Source: Reyranella sp. (lineage in GTDB: Bacteria; Pseudomonadota; Alphaproteobacteria; Reyranellales; Reyranellaceae). Taken from it: 11,247 nucleotides of DNA. The stretch is taken from NCBI GenBank assembly GCA_004296815.1, contig SCVT01000220.1, forward strand, positions 1-11,247, written 5' to 3'. Position numbers and translations under genes: made by a program. The stretch's first letter is position 1; each line of letters opens with the position of its first letter. A model generated the notes under the pieces. That model was not told the origin of the DNA. It searched no databases and worked only from the letters and a program-made list of their open reading frames with translations. This document shows, one piece after another, positions 7,523 through 11,247 of this stretch.

Positions 7523-9127
7523 ATGGAAGAGTTCGACTACATCATCGTCGGGGCGGGTTCCGCAGGGTGCGTTCTGGCGAACCGGCTGTCGGCCGATCCC
7601 AAGACCCGCGTGCTGCTGCTCGAGGCGGGCGGCCGGGACAACTGGATCTGGTTCCACATCCCGGTCGGCTACCTCTTCGCCATGGGCAACCCGCGCGCCG
7701 ACTGGCTCTACCAGACGGAGAAGGAGGCGGGGCTGAACGGCCGCGCCCTCAACTATCCGCGCGGCAAGGTGATCGGTGGCTGCTCCTCGATCAACGGCAT
7801 GATCTCGATGCGCGGCCAGGCCGCCGACTACGACCACTGGCGCCAGCTGGGCTTGAGCGGCTGGGGCTGGGACGACGTGCTGCCGACCTTCCGAAAGCTC
7901 GATGGTCATTTCCTCGGCGACACCGACATGCACGGCGCCTCGGGCGAATGGCGCGTCGAGGAGATGCGGCTGAAGTGGGACGTGCTCGACGCGGTGGCGC
8001 GCGCCGCCAACGAGATGGGCGTGCCGGCGCGCCCCGACTTCAACGACGGCGACAACGAGGGCGTGGGCTACTTCCACGTCAACCAGAAGCGCGGCTTCCG
8101 CATGTCGACCGCCGGCGCGTTCCTGAAACCCGTGCTTGACCGCTCCAATCTCAAGCTCGAGACCGGCGTGCTGGTCGAGAAGGTGCTGTTCGACGGACGC
8201 CGTGCGACCGGTGTGCGTTATCGGCAGAACGGCCAGGTCGTCGAGGCGCGTGCGAAAGGCGAGGTGATCCTCGCGGCGGGCGCCGTGAACTCGCCGCAGC
8301 TCCTGCAGCTCTCGGGCGTCGGCCCGGCGGAGTGGCTGGCCGAGCAGGGGATCGCGCCCGTGCTCGATCGTCAGGGCGTCGGCCGCAACCTGCAGGACCA
8401 TCTGCAGCAGCGCGCCATCTTCAAGGTCCAGGGCGTGAAGACGCTCAACATGACCTACCATTCGCTGGTCGGCCGCGCGTTGATGGGCATGGAATATGCA
8501 TTGTTCCGTACGGGCCCGCTCACCATGGCGCCCTCGCAGCTCGGCATCTTCACGCGCTCCTCGGCCCATCACGAACGCGCCAACATCGAGTTCCACGTGC
8601 AGCCGCTCTCGCTCGACAAGTTCGGAGAACCGCTCCACCGCTTCCCGGCGATCACGGTCAGCGCCTGCAACCTGCGCCCGACCTCGCGCGGCACGATCCG
8701 CCTGCGCTCGGCCGATCCCACGGCCAAGCCGCTCATTGCGCCCAACTACCTCTCGACGCCGGAGGATCGCCGCGTCGCGGCCGACGCGATCCGCGTCACG
8801 CGGCGCCTGATGAAGCAGTCGGCGATGCAGCCCTACACGCCTGAGGAATATCTGCCGGGCCCCAGCGTCGGCGACGACGAGGCCTCGCTCGCCAAGGCCG
8901 CGGGCGACATCGGCACCACGATCTTCCACCCGATCGGCACGGCCAAGATGGGCCTGCCGTCCGATCCGCTCGCCGTGGTCGATGAACGCCTGCGCGTCAT
9001 CGGCCTCGAGCGGCTCCGGGTGGTCGACGCTTCGGTGATGCCCACCATCACCTCGGGCAACACCAACACCCCCACCATCATGATCGCCGACAAGGCGGCC
9101 GCCATGATGATCCAGGATGCACGGTAA
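7523..9127 (+). CDS. GMC family FAD-dependent oxidoreductase (choline/alcohol dehydrogenase-like)
   Basis: A 534-residue flavoenzyme of normal length for the glucose-methanol-choline family, which oxidises alcohols to aldehydes. The ADP-binding loop is VGAGSAG (9-15), with LLLEAGG (31-37) closing the dinucleotide fold. GMC signature 1 is RGKVIGGCSSINGM (80-93) and signature 2 is GAVNSPQLLQLSGVG (253-267). The catalytic pair is H469 in FHPIGTAKMG and the Asn of SGNTNTPT (511-517). It resembles choline dehydrogenase BetA and the many BetA-like alcohol dehydrogenases. No BetB or BetI neighbour is seen and the locus does not look like a betaine operon, so I do not name it betA. No signal peptide. 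It starts 71 bases from the divergent amidohydrolase, and the solute-binding protein follows after 10 bases, so those two are almost certainly one operon. The substrate is likely whatever the binding protein imports, or a product of it (inference). Confidence 0.94.
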   Translation: MEEFDYIIVGAGSAGCVLANRLSADPKTRVLLLEAGGRDNWIWFHIPVGYLFAMGNPRADWLYQTEKEAGLNGRALNYPRGKVIGGCSSINGMISMRGQAADYDHWRQLGLSGWGWDDVLPTFRKLDGHFLGDTDMHGASGEWRVEEMRLKWDVLDAVARAANEMGVPARPDFNDGDNEGVGYFHVNQKRGFRMSTAGAFLKPVLDRSNLKLETGVLVEKVLFDGRRATGVRYRQNGQVVEARAKGEVILAAGAVNSPQLLQLSGVGPAEWLAEQGIAPVLDRQGVGRNLQDHLQQRAIFKVQGVKTLNMTYHSLVGRALMGMEYALFRTGPLTMAPSQLGIFTRSSAHHERANIEFHVQPLSLDKFGEPLHRFPAITVSACNLRPTSRGTIRLRSADPTAKPLIAPNYLSTPEDRRVAADAIRVTRRLMKQSAMQPYTPEEYLPGPSVGDDEASLAKAAGDIGTTIFHPIGTAKMGLPSDPLAVVDERLRVIGLERLRVVDASVMPTITSGNTNTPTIMIADKAAAMMIQDAR

Positions 9128-9137
9128 GGAGAGACAC

Positions 9138-10706
9138 ATGCGCAAGACCTTCGTTGGACTCCTCGCGGCGCTGGCCATGGCCGCGCCTCTCTCGGCCGAA
9201 GCGCAGCAGCCCAAGACGCTGCGGGTCGTCATGCATTCCGATCTCAAGATCCTCGACCCGATCTGGACCACCGCGTTCATCGTGCGCAACCACGGCTACA
9301 TGGTCTACGACACGCTGTTTGCGCTGGATGGCGAGCTCAAGATCAAGCCGCAGATGGTCGAGAAGTGGACCGTCTCGGACGACAAGCTCACCTGGACCTT
9401 CACCTTGCGCGACGGCCTCGAGTTCCACGACGGCCAGCCGGTCACCACCGAGGACGTGCTGGCCTCGCTGAAGCGCTGGTCGGCCCGCGATACGCTCGGC
9501 CAGATCCTGTGGGCCAAGCTCGCCGAGGCCAAGGCCGTCGACGCCAAGACCTTCCAGCTCGTCCTCAAGGCGCCGACCGGCGTCGTGCTGCATGCGCTGG
9601 CCAAGCCCTCGGGCAATCCCTTCATCATGCCCAAGCGCATCGCTGACACGCCGCCCGGCGATCAGATCAAGGAGTTCGTGGGCTCCGGTCCCTTCATCTT
9701 CAAGGCCGACGAGTGGAAGCCCGGCGACAAGACCGTCTACGTCAAGAACCCCAAGTACAAGCCGCGGTCCGAGCCCGCCTCGGGCACCGCCGGCGGCAAG
9801 ATCGCCAAGGTCGACCGCATCGAGTGGGTCGCCATGCCCGATCAGCAGACCGCGGTGAACGCGCTCCAGGCCGGCGAGATCGACATGATCGAGACGCCGC
9901 AGCACGACCTCTATCCGATCATCAAGAAGGACCGGAACGTCTCGCTGATCACCACCAACAAGTGGGGCAACCAGTACATCTACCGCTTCAACCAGCTCCA
10001 CAAGCCGTTCGACAATCCGAAGAACCGGCAGGCAATGCTCTATGCGCTGAACCAGAAGGACTTCCTCGACGGCGTGATCGGCGATCCCGAGTACTACATG
10101 GTCTGCAAGGCCATGTTCATGTGCGGCGGGCCCTATGAGACGACCGCGGGCTTCGCCGACAAGTACGAGAGCGACTACGCCAAGGCCAAGCAGCTGCTCA
10201 GCGAGGGCGGCTACGACAACACGCCGGTCGTGCTGCTGCACTCGACCGACCTCTACGTGCTGACCAACATGGCGCCGATCGCCAAGTCGATCATGGAAAA
10301 GGCCGGCATGAAGGTCGACATGCAGTCGATGGACTGGCAGACGCTGGTCGCCCGCCGCGCCCGCAAGGACGCGCCGGACAAAGGCGGCTGGAACGTGCTC
10401 ATCACCTCCACGTCGGGCGCGGACTCGCTCGATCCGCTGACCTACTCCTTCATCGGCGCGACCTGCGACAAGGCCTGGTTCGGCTGGCCGTGCGACGCCG
10501 AGATCACCCGCCTGCGCGACGCCTTCGCCGACGAGACCGACGAGGCCAAGCGCAAGGAGATCGTCGAGAAGCTGCAGCTGCGTGCCGCCGAGGTGCCGAC
10601 GCATGCCTTCCTCGGCCAGTACAACAACGCCATGGCGGTGCGGAAGAACATCGCCGGCAACGTCACCTCGCCGGTGCCGGTCTTCTGGAACATCGAGAAG
10701 AAGTAA
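9138..10706 (+). CDS. Periplasmic ABC-transporter substrate-binding protein, family 5
   Basis: A 522-residue solute-binding protein of the SBP_bac_5 group (DppA/OppA/NikA type), which delivers peptides, metal chelates, opines or other solutes to an ABC importer. It has a clear signal peptide (MRKTFVGLLAALAMAAPLSAEA), with likely type I cleavage after A22 (AEA/QQ). Family hallmarks are a long first lobe with VYDTLFALDGELKIKPQMVE, the segment LTWTFTLRDGLEFHDGQPVT (84-103) and GSGPFIFK. Four cysteines are in two close pairs (C323/C329 and C443/C452) and could form disulfides in the periplasm. ATG 9138 is chosen over ATG 9117 because AGGAGAG lies directly upstream and the signal peptide then begins normally. 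It is 10 bases after the GMC gene. No permease or ATPase gene follows; the next gene is convergent, so the importer partners must be encoded elsewhere. Confidence 0.94.
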   Translation: MRKTFVGLLAALAMAAPLSAEAQQPKTLRVVMHSDLKILDPIWTTAFIVRNHGYMVYDTLFALDGELKIKPQMVEKWTVSDDKLTWTFTLRDGLEFHDGQPVTTEDVLASLKRWSARDTLGQILWAKLAEAKAVDAKTFQLVLKAPTGVVLHALAKPSGNPFIMPKRIADTPPGDQIKEFVGSGPFIFKADEWKPGDKTVYVKNPKYKPRSEPASGTAGGKIAKVDRIEWVAMPDQQTAVNALQAGEIDMIETPQHDLYPIIKKDRNVSLITTNKWGNQYIYRFNQLHKPFDNPKNRQAMLYALNQKDFLDGVIGDPEYYMVCKAMFMCGGPYETTAGFADKYESDYAKAKQLLSEGGYDNTPVVLLHSTDLYVLTNMAPIAKSIMEKAGMKVDMQSMDWQTLVARRARKDAPDKGGWNVLITSTSGADSLDPLTYSFIGATCDKAWFGWPCDAEITRLRDAFADETDEAKRKEIVEKLQLRAAEVPTHAFLGQYNNAMAVRKNIAGNVTSPVPVFWNIEKK

Positions 10707-10707
10707 G

Positions 10708-10726
10708 CGCCGCCGATCAGGCGGCG
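10708..10726. terminator. GC hairpin between convergent genes, possible bidirectional terminator
   Basis: CGCCGCC (10708-10714) and GGCGGCG (10720-10726) form a perfect 7-bp stem with the 5-base loop GATCA. It sits between the stop of the solute-binding protein gene and the stop of the convergent oxidoreductase gene, and the loop includes that second stop codon. There is no T-tract on either side, so it may slow polymerase or protect mRNA 3' ends rather than act as a classical terminator. Confidence 0.45.
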
Positions 10727-11247
10727 TCGGCGTCGCGCCGGTCGAGGAAGCGGTACCAGGTGACGAAGGCCTGGAAGTAGAGCTTGTTGAGGCCGTGGAA
10801 CGGCAGCGGCCTCAGCCTGTCCGGCGGCAGCGGCAGCGCCATCGGGTCGCCGGTGGCGATGTAGGTCGCCATCGCGCGGCCCATCGCCGTCTGCAGCGCC
10901 ACGCCGCGGCCCATGCAGCCGATGTCGATCAGCAGGCCGGGCGCGGGCTCGTGCAGATGGGGCAGGTGATCGCGCGTCAGCGCCACGCGTCCGCCCCAGC
11001 GGAAGTCGATGCCGGCGCCCTTCAGCTGCGGGAACATCTTCTCCATCATCGTCTCGATATGCGCCCAGTCCTCGACGGCACGCGGCTCGCGCATCGTGCC
11101 GCGGCCGCCCAGCAGGAAGCGGCCGGTATGGTCGACGCGGTAGTAGAGGCCGATGCGCCGCGAGTCGGAGGTCGATTGCCCGCCGGGCAGGATCGACTTC
11201 AGCACGTTGTCCGACAAAGGCTTGGTCGCGACCTGGAAGGAATTGGC
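10717..11247 (-). CDS. FAD-dependent oxidoreductase, DAO family (C-terminal part; 5' end outside window)
   Basis: The last 176 residues of a DAO-type flavoprotein. The frame is open to the window edge (ANSFQVATKPLSDN...), so the N-terminal FAD-binding loop lies beyond 11247. The visible part matches the C-terminal region of gamma-glutamylputrescine oxidase-like and related amine or amino-acid oxidases. It has YYRVDHTGRFLLGGRG, then DFRWGGRVALTRDHLPHLHE, then the flavin-contacting GLLIDIGCMGRGVALQTAMG, where the conserved Gly-rich turn closes on the isoalloxazine ring. The end, LPFHGLNKLYFQAFVTWYRF, is also typical. It is convergent with the solute-binding protein gene, 10 bases apart. If the two loci are functionally linked, an imported amine or amino acid would be a reasonable substrate, but this is inference. 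An apparent start at TTG 11217 is internal. Confidence 0.88.
   Translation of the reverse strand, partial: ANSFQVATKPLSDNVLKSILPGGQSTSDSRRIGLYYRVDHTGRFLLGGRGTMREPRAVEDWAHIETMMEKMFPQLKGAGIDFRWGGRVALTRDHLPHLHEPAPGLLIDIGCMGRGVALQTAMGRAMATYIATGDPMALPLPPDRLRPLPFHGLNKLYFQAFVTWYRFLDRRDADAA

Noticed and set aside
7523..9127. Naming the GMC oxidoreductase betA (choline dehydrogenase)
   Set aside because: BetA-like enzymes have many substrates, and no betaine aldehyde dehydrogenase, BetI regulator or choline transporter is visible nearby.
7481..9289. 602-residue minus-strand frame opposite the GMC oxidoreductase
   Set aside because: All GMC signatures and the catalytic His/Asn are on the + strand. 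The antisense product is low-complexity Arg/Ala/His.
9078..10604. 508-residue minus-strand frame opposite the solute-binding protein
   Set aside because: The + strand gene has a signal peptide, ribosome site and family motifs; the antisense frame has none.

Overview
The window is GC-rich, densely packed bacterial DNA. Genes are short-spaced, strongly biased to G or C at third codon positions, and similar in composition throughout. The mix of families (a stand-alone Lrp/AsnC ligand-binding protein, a class-C-type serine hydrolase, an ACMSD-like amidohydrolase, a GMC oxidoreductase, a family 5 solute-binding protein and a DAO-type flavoprotein) fits a metabolically versatile soil or water alphaproteobacterium, perhaps of the Rhodospirillales/Hyphomicrobiales type. 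That placement is inference from gene content. I see no RNA gene, insertion sequence, phage gene, CRISPR array or integration site, and no sign of recent transfer.

Layout, left to right. (1) A C-terminal fragment of an unrecognised + strand gene (2-175) runs into the end of a minus-strand pair: a MATE-family efflux transporter (866-2275) followed by a SAM-dependent methyltransferase (150-836). (2) A small cupin (2311-2607) is transcribed divergently from the transporter. (3) After a 164-base gap with a plausible sigma-70 promoter and a structured leader come a DEAD-box RNA helicase with a long repetitive Arg/Glu/Pro tail (2772-4301), a 79-residue stand-alone RAM-domain protein (4332-4571), a serine hydrolase (about 4682-5704) and a two-part ferredoxin-fold-like protein (5701-6312), the last two overlapping by ATGA. 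(4) An amidohydrolase on the minus strand (6309-7451) ends against that unit with stop codons sharing bases. A GMC-family FAD oxidoreductase (7523-9127) and a periplasmic solute-binding protein (9138-10706) run divergently from it as a tight pair. (5) A minus-strand FAD-dependent oxidoreductase of the DAO type (10717 to the window end) is cut off at its N-terminus.

How the genes may work together: the amidohydrolase, the GMC oxidoreductase and the solute-binding protein look like parts of a catabolic locus. A binding protein captures a solute, a flavoenzyme oxidises an alcohol and a metal-dependent hydrolase or decarboxylase acts on an acid or ring product. No substrate can be named from sequence, and no ABC permease or ATPase lies in the window.

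Most of the window is ordinary. The least-explained element is the roughly 80-base leader of the DEAD-box helicase. It starts about where the predicted promoter would begin transcription, holds two consecutive hairpins, and has a segment that can pair either inside the first hairpin or with the loop of the second. The repetitive helicase tail and the serine hydrolase that lacks an obvious start codon also merit a second look.
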